Source: an uncultured Eubacteriales bacterium
GTDB taxonomy: Bacteria > Bacillota > Clostridia > Lachnospirales > Anaerotignaceae
Direction: 5' to 3'
Assembly (NCBI GenBank): GCA_949743655.1
Contig: CATJUP010000112.1
Span: forward strand, 1-42,597
Length of the DNA stretch: 42,597 nucleotides
Shown here: piece after piece, positions 9,665 to 17,788 of the stretch
How positions within the stretch are numbered: position 1 is the stretch's first letter
How the letters are laid out: each line of letters opens with the position of its first letter
Notes under the pieces: model-generated
Seen by the model: the letters and a program-made list of their open reading frames with translations, nothing else
Told to the model about the DNA's origin: nothing
The model's database searches: none
Made by a program: the position numbers and the translations under genes

Positions 9665-10456
9665 GTGAAATATACAGCAGGATTTATAGGCACGGGCAAT
9701 ATGGGCGGGGCTTTAGCGCAATGTGTGGCTAAAGCCGTAAACGCTGAAAAAATAATATTGTCTAATAGAACAGAGGAAAAAGCTAAAATATTATCTAAAA
9801 GTATAGGCTGTGATTTTGGCACAAACAAAGACGTGGCGAAAAACAGTGAGTTTATATTTATAGGTGTTAAACCTAATTTAATACCAGAACTGGCGGAATA
9901 CATAAAAAGTGATTTATTAGAAAGAAATGATAGTTTTGTTATTGTGTCAATGGCGGCGGGTGTGAGCTTGAATGACTTGTCTAATATTTTTGGGGCTCTT
10001 CCTATTATACGTATAATGCCAAACACGCCTGTGTCAATAGGTAAGGGAGTAACTGTATGCGCGGCGAGTAAAAACGTAAGCAATGAGAAAATAGAGAAGT
10101 TTAAAAATATTATGTCGTTTTCGGGCAAAGTGGATTTTATAGATGAAAAATTTATTAATGCTTCAAGTGCTCTTTCTGGCTGTGGACCGGCTTTTGTTTA
10201 TATGTTTATAGAAGCACTATCTGACGGAGCTGTTGAGTGTGGTTTAACAAGAAAAATGTCTATTGAATATGCCTGTCAAACGCTTATAGGCGCGGCATCA
10301 CTTGTTTTGGAAAGTGGTAAACATCCAGGTGAACTAAAAGATGCCGTATGCTCGCCAGGAGGTACTACAATAGCTGGTGTTCATGCTCTTGAGAAAAACG
10401 GATTTAGAAACGCTGCTATGGATTGTGTGAAAGCCGCTTTTGATAAAACGTTGTAA
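9665..10456 (+). CDS. proC: Pyrroline-5-carboxylate reductase
   Basis: 'GFIGTGNMGGALAQ', 'IRIMPNTPVSIGKGVT', 'SALSGCGPAFVYMFIEALSDGAV'; GTG start at 9665 preferred over ATG 9644, which would overlap proA. Confidence 0.95.
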   Translation: MKYTAGFIGTGNMGGALAQCVAKAVNAEKIILSNRTEEKAKILSKSIGCDFGTNKDVAKNSEFIFIGVKPNLIPELAEYIKSDLLERNDSFVIVSMAAGVSLNDLSNIFGALPIIRIMPNTPVSIGKGVTVCAASKNVSNEKIEKFKNIMSFSGKVDFIDEKFINASSALSGCGPAFVYMFIEALSDGAVECGLTRKMSIEYACQTLIGAASLVLESGKHPGELKDAVCSPGGTTIAGVHALEKNGFRNAAMDCVKAAFDKTL

Positions 10457-10462
10457 TTTATT

Positions 10463-10504
10463 TAAAACATATAAAACCATGCGCGCATGGTTTTATATGT
10501 TTTA
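10463..10504. terminator. Perfect 42-bp palindrome, probable bidirectional terminator
   Basis: TAAAACATATAAAACCATGCG/CGCATGGTTTTATATGTTTTA, no spacer, between convergent genes. Confidence 0.85.
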
Positions 10505-10525
10505 TCTGTATTTTAATAGATTTGT

Positions 10526-10966
10526 TTATACATGCGATATATCTTTTAAAAGACTTAAAGCCATTATAACACCTGTAAGCTGTGTGAATAATTGATTTTG
10601 GCTATAGTCGCTGTCGTTTTTTGATGCGCTTTGTATAATAGGTTTTTCAGGCATTACCATTTTGCTCTGTATATTTTTAATTGTATCTAAAACGGTGAGT
10701 GTATTTATTACATTGTCTATTCTATTAACCATATCGCTTGAGGCATAGTTTTTAAAAGCCCTAAGCATTACTATTTCTCGAGAGGGTTTTTTATTAACTA
10801 TTTCTCTTTCGTTTTTAGCGGCGTCATGTATTTTTTGCATATAATTGTTTTCAAAACTTTTTTTAACTGTTTCTCCCGCTTTGTTTAAATCCGACATTAT
10901 AGGGTTTACGGTGTTTAAAAACGCCAATACGTTTTTTAAGTCTGATGGCATTATTAACATCTCCAA
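10526..10966 (-). CDS. Hypothetical protein, predicted mostly alpha-helical
   Basis: 146-aa ORF with credible codon structure; alternative start MPSDLK at 10951; family not recognised. Confidence 0.65.
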   Translation of the reverse strand: MEMLIMPSDLKNVLAFLNTVNPIMSDLNKAGETVKKSFENNYMQKIHDAAKNEREIVNKKPSREIVMLRAFKNYASSDMVNRIDNVINTLTVLDTIKNIQSKMVMPEKPIIQSASKNDSDYSQNQLFTQLTGVIMALSLLKDISHV

Positions 10967-11043
10967 AGAGTTTTTAATAAATTATATTTTAAAATGCCGT
11001 ATTTTATAATTAGGTATTAGTATTTATTTTTAAAAGTGGTATT

Positions 11044-11910
11044 TTATTTAAACATACTTTCTATATTAAGTAAATTATTATTTTTTATAGCGGAAGATTT
11101 TATTATTTTTTTAATATCTTTAGGTGTGTAATGTGAGTTATAACTGTATAAAAGTGCCGCGGCGCCAGAAATCATGGGAGTTGCCATTGATGTGCCGCTC
11201 ATTGATATATAGTTTTTATCAACAGTTTTATCAATACTTCTGTTTGGTGAGTCAAATGAGAAGTTTTCACATTTACAGCTTATTATATTTTCCGAAGGCG
11301 CAAAAACATCTGGTTTAGTATAATATAGGTTCATATTTTTTAATTTGAATTGTTTTTTAGCTTCCATAGCGCCTGCCGTTATAACATAAGGACTTGTTCC
11401 AGGAGCTGATATTCTGTAAAAATTATCGTTTCCAGCAGCGGCTGCTACTGTTATACCAGCGTTATAAAGACTTTTAACAGCATTTAAAAGCGCTAATGAT
11501 ATAACGCTGTCATTTGTTCCTATTGACATGTTTACAACGCGTATATTGTATTTTTCATGATTTATATATATCCATTTTATAGCGTCTAAAGCCCACGAAG
11601 ATGTGCCATGACCAGCCTCGTCAAGTATTTTAAGAGATATTATATTACACTCAGGAGCTACGCCCTTGTATATACCATTTGATAATGTTCCATTTGATGC
11701 CACTATGCCTGATACGTGTGTACCATGACCATTGTCATCGTAAGGTATTTGTATGCCGTTTACAAAGTCTTTAAACGCCACAACACGGTTTTTAGGAAAA
11801 GTGAAATCTGACATAAGACTTATACCTGTATCAAGAATGGCTATACCAACACCTGTGCCGGTTATTCCGTTAGGTGGGTATGCTCTTATTATGTCTTTTA
11901 CCCTATTCAT
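11044..11910 (-). CDS. S8 family (subtilisin-like) serine peptidase, intracellular type
   Basis: Triad motifs 'GVGIAILDTGIS', 'DDNGHGTHVSGIVA', 'MSGTSMATPMISGAAALL'; start MNRVKDI at 11910 preferred over longer ORF start at 12039. Confidence 0.92.
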   Translation of the reverse strand: MNRVKDIIRAYPPNGITGTGVGIAILDTGISLMSDFTFPKNRVVAFKDFVNGIQIPYDDNGHGTHVSGIVASNGTLSNGIYKGVAPECNIISLKILDEAGHGTSSWALDAIKWIYINHEKYNIRVVNMSIGTNDSVISLALLNAVKSLYNAGITVAAAAGNDNFYRISAPGTSPYVITAGAMEAKKQFKLKNMNLYYTKPDVFAPSENIISCKCENFSFDSPNRSIDKTVDKNYISMSGTSMATPMISGAAALLYSYNSHYTPKDIKKIIKSSAIKNNNLLNIESMFK

Positions 11911-12091
11911 AATATTGCTCCATGTTCTATTTTGTCTATAATATTTTATGATATATATGGTTTTTGGTGAGGCGTGTACACGTGTAGAAATAATATTTTT
12001 TAAAATTATATAAAATAAATAGTAAAAAGGTACAGGCAAGCGGCATATATTTAGTTTTGTAAAAAGATTAATTAGCGGAGGAAGTTAAATT

Positions 12092-12289
12092 ATGAATGGT
12101 TTTGGAGGAAACAGCTTTTTGTGGATTATTATTCTTATAGTTCTTTTAGGAGGAAATGGCTGCTGCTGCAATAATGTAGGCGGTGCTAATACCGAAAATG
12201 AGTGCTCATGGATAATAATACTTATTCTTTTGCTTTTCTGTTGTGGAAACAACAATGTAGGTAATGGCTGCAACATGTGTGAGGCTTAA
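12092..12289 (+). CDS. Gly/Cys/Asn-rich microprotein with two hydrophobic WIIILI(V/L)LL repeats
   Basis: RBS GGAGG upstream; 65 aa, 8 Cys; terminator immediately after stop. Confidence 0.8.
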   Translation: MNGFGGNSFLWIIILIVLLGGNGCCCNNVGGANTENECSWIIILILLLFCCGNNNVGNGCNMCEA

Positions 12290-12294
12290 TAATC

Positions 12295-12320
12295 AAAACC
12301 ACCCTTTTAAGGGTGGTTTT
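12295..12320. terminator. Terminator hairpin AAAACCACCCTT-TT-AAGGGTGGTTTT
   Basis: 12-bp perfect stem; between convergent genes. Confidence 0.88.
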
Positions 12321-12343
12321 CATTTTTTTATTTTGATATTTTA

Positions 12344-13441
12344 TTATTTTATAATTAGTATTGTGGATGTTTCGTTTATATGACCCAAAAATGCCTCGCC
12401 GCCGGTAGAAAAACCAATACTGTTATATCTGCCAAATAAGTTGCAATATGGCTCTACTAAATTTTCATTTATTATTTCTAATGTACGATATAAGCAGTTA
12501 AAATTAATTACGCCCGCTGGCTGATATGTAATTATATCATCTAACACTTTTTGAGTATCCGAAACAATATTGCCTATTTTTAAAACATTAACTTCAGAGC
12601 CTTCTGGCAATCCACAGTGAAGTGTGATGCCGCCGTCTTTTATTTGGTCGAATGTTCTTACAAAAATTTCTTCTCCAGCTACAACACCTAAAGGATTTGA
12701 CACAAAATAGTTTTGTATTTGGTCAGTTGGAACACCTAAAACCTCGGCATATACTTCGTTGCAAGGACGATTATCAAACTCATAAAGAATTCTGTTATGT
12801 AAATCGGATTTTGTTACTAAAAGTTTACGCTCCGAGAAAATATGCGCACTTTGTGTTTTAAATACATCATAACCGTTTACTGTTTTTAACATAGCCAAAA
12901 CAGCCGCTTTAGTATAACTTTTACCGCCAGCATAAACTTGTGACACACCGCTTTCTGCCGCAGAAGATGAACCGCCAACAAATAAAATATCTGTGGTTGT
13001 ACCTAAACGGTCCATAAACATTTCTTCAGCTTTAGCGCTGGACTCAAAAAGAACAATACCAACATAGTAATCAAAATTTTGAAAAAGTTCTGCCTCGCCG
13101 CCAAAATAATCTTGCATTTCGTTTATTGTTTCACGTATATTTGGCTCATTATCTATGTTTTCAACTACTTTTAAACAAACGTCTTCAACACTATTTTTAT
13201 CTATAGCCATAACGCTTATAGAATCGCTTTGATATTCAGAGCCACAGTATTCGCTATGAGAAGTTGAACCTATTATTTCACTATTAGGAAAAACTTTTTC
13301 AAATTCTGCCGCTGGAGATGTATATTTACTTGACGCGAAAAAAATTAAGAGCTTTGGGTCAAAGCCTTTTAAAGCCTCACTAACTTTAGAAGCTGCTTCT
13401 TGACTATTTGTAGCTTTAATTGAAATTGTTTTTATTGCCAA
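12344..13441 (-). CDS. FIST-domain (FIST_N + FIST_C) sensor-like protein
   Basis: 'KLLIFFASSKYTSPAAEFEKVFPNSEIIGSTSHSEY', C-terminal 'PAGVINFNCLYRTLEI...NSIGFSTGGEAFLGHINETSTILII'. Confidence 0.85.
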   Translation of the reverse strand: MAIKTISIKATNSQEAASKVSEALKGFDPKLLIFFASSKYTSPAAEFEKVFPNSEIIGSTSHSEYCGSEYQSDSISVMAIDKNSVEDVCLKVVENIDNEPNIRETINEMQDYFGGEAELFQNFDYYVGIVLFESSAKAEEMFMDRLGTTTDILFVGGSSSAAESGVSQVYAGGKSYTKAAVLAMLKTVNGYDVFKTQSAHIFSERKLLVTKSDLHNRILYEFDNRPCNEVYAEVLGVPTDQIQNYFVSNPLGVVAGEEIFVRTFDQIKDGGITLHCGLPEGSEVNVLKIGNIVSDTQKVLDDIITYQPAGVINFNCLYRTLEIINENLVEPYCNLFGRYNSIGFSTGGEAFLGHINETSTILIIK

Positions 13442-13468
13442 TGGTTATCCCGCCTTTACTTTAAAGTT

Positions 13469-13672
13469 TTAAAATACATTTACCCCAAATTCTTGAGCCA
13501 CAGCATGCAATTTTTGTATGATTGCAACATCATCTGGAGATGAGGGTGTGTATTTGTCTACAGCAATACCTTTTAAATACATTTTTGTTTTTATGTTATT
13601 AGCAATTATTGAATTACCCTTAGATTTTTGTGTGACAATACTTTGAATTATATTATAGATTTGTCCTGCCAA
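13469..13672 (-). CDS. Small protein of unknown function, probably co-transcribed with the FIST gene
   Basis: TTG start at 13672 with GGGTGG 5 nt upstream gives 67 aa 'MAGQIYNIIQSIVTQKSKGNSIIANNIKTKMYLKGIAVDKYTPSSPDDVAIIQKLHAVAQEFGVNVF'; 27 nt from FIST start. Confidence 0.7.
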   Translation of the reverse strand: MAGQIYNIIQSIVTQKSKGNSIIANNIKTKMYLKGIAVDKYTPSSPDDVAIIQKLHAVAQEFGVNVF

Positions 13673-13953
13673 TAAAACCACCCTTTTAATAATATTTTTA
13701 TTTAATATGTTTTTACAAGGAAAATATACCAAATAAAAGTAATCATGTCAATATTTAACTAATAACATATAAGTTTTTTATTTTATGTGTTAATATAGTT
13801 ATAAATTTAATTTTATTAAATCACTTGAAACTGACTTTTTGGTATAGTAAAATAAAATTGTATTTTGTGGTATTACAAAGTATATTATAATTAATAATTT
13901 AAACATGTTGATTTTTGTTATGTCAATATAAAATATTGAAAGGATGAGTTTAA

Positions 13954-14991
13954 ATGAAAAAGGTCGTTCTTGGAAAAACCGGAATAAGCGTAAATAAAAA
14001 TGGTTTTGGAGCTTTGCCTATACAAAGAGTAGATTTTAACGAGGCTGAAAATATACTTAAAAAAGCCTATGACAATGGCATTGACTTTTATGATACAGCA
14101 AGATTTTATACAGATAGTGAAGAAAAGTTAGGACGCACATTTAGTTCTTTAAGAGATAAAATAGTAATAGCATCAAAAACAATGGCTAAAAATGTTGAAG
14201 ATTTTAATAAAGATTTAGCTACCTCACTTAAAATGCTTAAAACAGATTGTATTGATATTTATCAGTTTCATGACGCTAGAGTATGCTATAAACCGGATGA
14301 TGGCACAGGTCTTTACGAGGCTATGGAAAAAGCTAAAAAAGACGGTTACATAAAACACATAGGCATAACAACCCATAGAATGGGCGTAGCCGAAGAGGCT
14401 ATAGAGAGTGGACTTTTTGAGACTATACAATATCCTTTTAATTATTTAGCATCAGAAGGTGATGTTAATATTTACAACATGGCATATAAAAGCAATATGG
14501 GCTTTATATGTATGAAAGCAATGTCAGGCGGACTTATATCAAGCTCTAAAGCGGCTTATGCTTTTTTGGAGCAATATGATGGGCTTGTGCCTATATGGGG
14601 AATACAGAAAGAAAGTGAACTTGATGAGTTTTTAGAGTATGCAAAAAAAGAAATAAAAATTGATGACACTCTTAAACAGATAATAGAAAAAGACAAAAAA
14701 GAGCTTTCAGGTAACTTTTGCCGTGGATGTGGATATTGTATGAGTTCTTGTCCAGCAGAAATAAAAATAGACGACTGTGCCAGAATGTCGCTTATGATTA
14801 GACGCGCGCCTTCGGCTAGATTACTTTCGATAGAGTCACAGGAAAGAATGAAAAAAATTGAAAATTGTGTTCATTGCGGAAACTGTGCGGCAAAATGTCC
14901 TTATGGTTTAGATACGCCTAAACTTCTTGAAGAAAATTACAAAGATTATAAAAATATTTTGGCTACTGGAAAAATAGAAGCGCTTAAATAA
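13954..14991 (+). CDS. Aldo/keto reductase with C-terminal 4Fe-4S ferredoxin motifs
   Basis: 'VVLGKTGISVNKNGFGALPIQR', 'FYDTARFY', 'CRGCGYCMSSCP' and 'CVHCGNCAAKCP'. Confidence 0.93.
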   Translation: MKKVVLGKTGISVNKNGFGALPIQRVDFNEAENILKKAYDNGIDFYDTARFYTDSEEKLGRTFSSLRDKIVIASKTMAKNVEDFNKDLATSLKMLKTDCIDIYQFHDARVCYKPDDGTGLYEAMEKAKKDGYIKHIGITTHRMGVAEEAIESGLFETIQYPFNYLASEGDVNIYNMAYKSNMGFICMKAMSGGLISSSKAAYAFLEQYDGLVPIWGIQKESELDEFLEYAKKEIKIDDTLKQIIEKDKKELSGNFCRGCGYCMSSCPAEIKIDDCARMSLMIRRAPSARLLSIESQERMKKIENCVHCGNCAAKCPYGLDTPKLLEENYKDYKNILATGKIEALK

Positions 14992-15006
14992 TGTAATATA
15001 TACTAA

Positions 15007-15039
15007 AAATCAGCATAGTTTAAATGACTATGCTGATTT
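15007..15039. terminator. Terminator hairpin AAATCAGCATAGT-N7-ACTATGCTGATTT
   Basis: 13-bp perfect stem between aldo/keto reductase and methyltransferase. Confidence 0.8.
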
Positions 15040-15060
15040 ATAATGAGGAATAAATATTTT

Positions 15061-16185
15061 ATGGATAAAACTTTAATCAAATGGCCGGGTGGAAAATCTA
15101 AAGAGATTAAATATATTGAAAATTTAATTCCAAAATTTGAAAGATACATTGAGCCTTTTTTTGGTGGTGGCGCTATGTATTTTTATTTGAGACCAAAAAA
15201 TGCTGTCATAAATGATATTTCAGAAAATTTGATGAGTTTTTACTCGTTAGCAAAATATAGAGATGAGAATTTATACAAATATTTAATTGAATATAATACA
15301 TTATTGAAAAATTTAATTTTTATGTGTGATGAACATTATAGTGCTATTTTAGATATATACTCTGCTCTAAAGAATAATTTTATTTTAAAAAAGCATGTTA
15401 AATCTAAAATTGAGGAGTTTATTTTTAACATTAAATTTGGTTTATATATTGACTGTGTTAGTATTATTTTAAATAAAATTGAGTTTGAATACCAAATTAT
15501 TAAAATGGTTGAAGATAAAATGATACGTACAGTAAAAAATGAACAAAAAAATGAATTTAATGATTTAGATTTAAAAGAGAATTTAATAACTGGTTTTGTA
15601 AGTGGGTTTTATATGTATTTTAGAAAGGTTTATAACGATATTTTACTTAAAAGAGAAACAAATGTAAGTAAAGCGTATATAATTGCTAATTTTTATTTTA
15701 TTCGTGAATATTGCTATGGTTCTATGTTTAGATACAATAGCAAAGGAGAATTTAATATTCCTTATGGAGGAATGTCTTACAACAGAAAAGATTTAAAAAC
15801 AAAAATTGACAATATTTTTTCACAAAAAAATTTCAGTCTTTTTGAAAACACTCAAATACATTGTTCTGATTTTGAGGATTTTCTAAATAAAATTAATATA
15901 TGTGAAAGTGATTTTATGTTTTTAGACCCTCCATATGATACTGACTTTTCAGATTATGAGGGAAATAAGTTTACTAAATATGACCAACAAAGATTAGCAA
16001 ATGAATTAAAGAAAACTAAAGCTAAATTTATATTAATTATTAAAAACACAGATTTTATTTATTCGTTATATAAGGATTATTTTAATATATTGTGTTTTGA
16101 CAAAAAATACACTTATAATGTTAGAAGTAGAAACGAGAGAAACACAGAACATCTTATTATTACAAATATATCCATTCCACAGTAA
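15061..16185 (+). CDS. D12-class (Dam-family) adenine-N6 DNA methyltransferase, type II R-M
   Basis: 'IKWPGGKSKEIKYIENLIP', 'YIEPFFGGGAMYF', 'GSMFRYNSKGEFNIPYGG', 'FMFLDPPYDTDF'; ATG 15061 has GAGGA upstream. Confidence 0.92.
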   Translation: MDKTLIKWPGGKSKEIKYIENLIPKFERYIEPFFGGGAMYFYLRPKNAVINDISENLMSFYSLAKYRDENLYKYLIEYNTLLKNLIFMCDEHYSAILDIYSALKNNFILKKHVKSKIEEFIFNIKFGLYIDCVSIILNKIEFEYQIIKMVEDKMIRTVKNEQKNEFNDLDLKENLITGFVSGFYMYFRKVYNDILLKRETNVSKAYIIANFYFIREYCYGSMFRYNSKGEFNIPYGGMSYNRKDLKTKIDNIFSQKNFSLFENTQIHCSDFEDFLNKINICESDFMFLDPPYDTDFSDYEGNKFTKYDQQRLANELKKTKAKFILIIKNTDFIYSLYKDYFNILCFDKKYTYNVRSRNERNTEHLIITNISIPQ

Positions 16186-16187
16186 CT

Positions 16188-16213
16188 AAAAATGCCCTTA
16201 AATGGGCATTTTT
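16188..16213. terminator. Bidirectional terminator AAAAATGCCC-N6-GGGCATTTTT
   Basis: 10-bp stem between convergent methyltransferase and nuclease genes. Confidence 0.88.
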
Positions 16214-17102
16214 AATTGCTAATACATGAATTTATCGTATTGTTAATATGTTTATTTAAGTCAATTTCAACTAACGCTTCTTGGTATATATTAATAAAAT
16301 CGTTAAAAGTTACACAAAACGGTAAGATTTTAAACCAAAAATCACCTCCAATTAAAAACATAGATGGATAGTTAATATGTTTTTTAATAGCTCCTGTCCA
16401 ATTATTTCCTTCTCCGTCTTTGTTGTATAGTGTGGCAAAATAAGCATTGCAGTTTTCAATCCCCATACCAACATAAATTGTTAAAAGTTTTTCAACATTT
16501 GCTGGAGCGTTTGAGCTATCAAGGTTTCCACCAGCCTTTAACTCAATAATATTCCAATTTCTACCATCAAAAAACGCTAAATCAACAGGTTTTATGTGAA
16601 TTTGGGTAGTTTTATATTTTGATGATAAAGGAAGTAAAAATTTTTTAATTGTTCCATTTGTAACACGACTTTCAATTCTGTTTTTACCATTTCCATAAGC
16701 TGTGTTGTTTGCTCTAAAAGCTGATATTTCTCCTCTTAGATTTCCATTATCCGTATCAACATCGGTTATAATAATTTGACCATTGATTTTATTTGGATTT
16801 ATGTTATGTACTAAATTTCTTGGATTGACTATATTTGGAACATTTTGAGCGCCGAAGGTTAGTCTTGCGATTCTTTTAGCACATGTTTCTATAGCAAAAC
16901 CGATTTTTGATTCAAAACTGCTTACAAAAACCATATTAGCTACAGTACATTTGTCCATTTGGTTTAATAAAAAATTATTAGCTTTCTGAGTGTAGTTATA
17001 AGCAAAATCAGACTCAATTAAATATATAACTTTTGTAAATTCTTCAACTATTATTTTTTTAATTTCTTCTTTAAATAAATTTTCTGTTTTATTAATTTTC
17101 AT
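16212..17102 (-). CDS. Putative type II restriction endonuclease (PD-(D/E)XK-like)
   Basis: Context with methyltransferase and controller; candidate catalytic 'VDLAFFDGRNWNIIELKAGG' (D-x12-E-x-K); exact family not established. Confidence 0.75.
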   Translation of the reverse strand: MKINKTENLFKEEIKKIIVEEFTKVIYLIESDFAYNYTQKANNFLLNQMDKCTVANMVFVSSFESKIGFAIETCAKRIARLTFGAQNVPNIVNPRNLVHNINPNKINGQIIITDVDTDNGNLRGEISAFRANNTAYGNGKNRIESRVTNGTIKKFLLPLSSKYKTTQIHIKPVDLAFFDGRNWNIIELKAGGNLDSSNAPANVEKLLTIYVGMGIENCNAYFATLYNKDGEGNNWTGAIKKHINYPSMFLIGGDFWFKILPFCVTFNDFINIYQEALVEIDLNKHINNTINSCISN

Positions 17103-17317
17103 TGACTGTTCTCCTCAATAAACATTTTATATGTATCCACACCAAGAGCGTCAGATATTTTTTGAATATTATATAAAGATATACTTCTTTGAAATCTTTC
17201 AATATCACTTATATATGTACGGTGAAGACCGCACATCTCGGCGAATTTTTCTTGAGATACGCCGAGCTCTCTTCTATATTTTTTTAGATTAGTTCCAAAA
17301 ATTTTTACAATATCCAT
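17099..17317 (-). CDS. XRE-family HTH regulator, probable R-M controller (C) protein
   Basis: 'FGTNLKKYRRELGVSQEKFAEMCGLHRTYISDIERFQRSISLYNIQKISDALGV'; ATG 17317 with GGAGG; 4-nt overlap with nuclease gene. Confidence 0.88.
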   Translation of the reverse strand: MDIVKIFGTNLKKYRRELGVSQEKFAEMCGLHRTYISDIERFQRSISLYNIQKISDALGVDTYKMFIEENSQ

Positions 17318-17492
17318 ATATTTGTACCTCCAGATTGATATAAATGATTTTATATATAATTCAGACAAAAAATCTACATACAATAAGTTTACAAATTGAT
17401 TTTAAAAACTATGGTTTTTCTATTGAATATTTTTATTTTTTCTATTAAAATATAATTAATAAATTACTAATTGCTTAGGAGAAATTAGTTTT

Positions 17493-17756
17493 ATGAGAAA
17501 ACCACAGAATAATAACGCTTTTACACTTTGCTTAACTCTTGCTTTGGGTATTATTATAGGCGGTTTTGCGGGGGACTTTTTTGTGTCAGTGTTTCCTTAT
17601 TTTAAATGGCTAGGATATGGCAAGCAATTTGGTCTTACATCGCCTTTGGTTATTGATTTGGGTGTTATTATGTTTCAGTTTGCGTTTAGTGTAAAAATGA
17701 CTGTGGCGGGGCTTATAGGGCTTTTTATATCAGCTTTAATATATAAATTTTTATAA
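17493..17756 (+). CDS. DUF4321 family small membrane protein
   Basis: 87 aa; 'GLTSPLVIDLGVIMFQFAFSVKMTVAGLIGLFI'; located before maf as commonly seen in Clostridia. Confidence 0.8.
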   Translation: MRKPQNNNAFTLCLTLALGIIIGGFAGDFFVSVFPYFKWLGYGKQFGLTSPLVIDLGVIMFQFAFSVKMTVAGLIGLFISALIYKFL

Positions 17757-17788
17757 CCTCTATATAAATAAATAAGGAGACGGTATTT

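Noticed and set aside
9514-10128. 204-aa minus-strand ORF antisense to proA/proC
   Set aside because: Overlaps two well-supported genes; typical antisense artefact
12085-12276. 63-aa minus-strand ORF opposite the Cys-rich microprotein
   Set aside because: Exact antisense of the better supported plus-strand gene, which has an RBS and terminator
15061-17317. Idea that the M/R/C genes form a novel anti-phage system beyond type II R-M
   Set aside because: Gene content and layout fit a standard controller-regulated type II system; only the specificity and nuclease family are unknown
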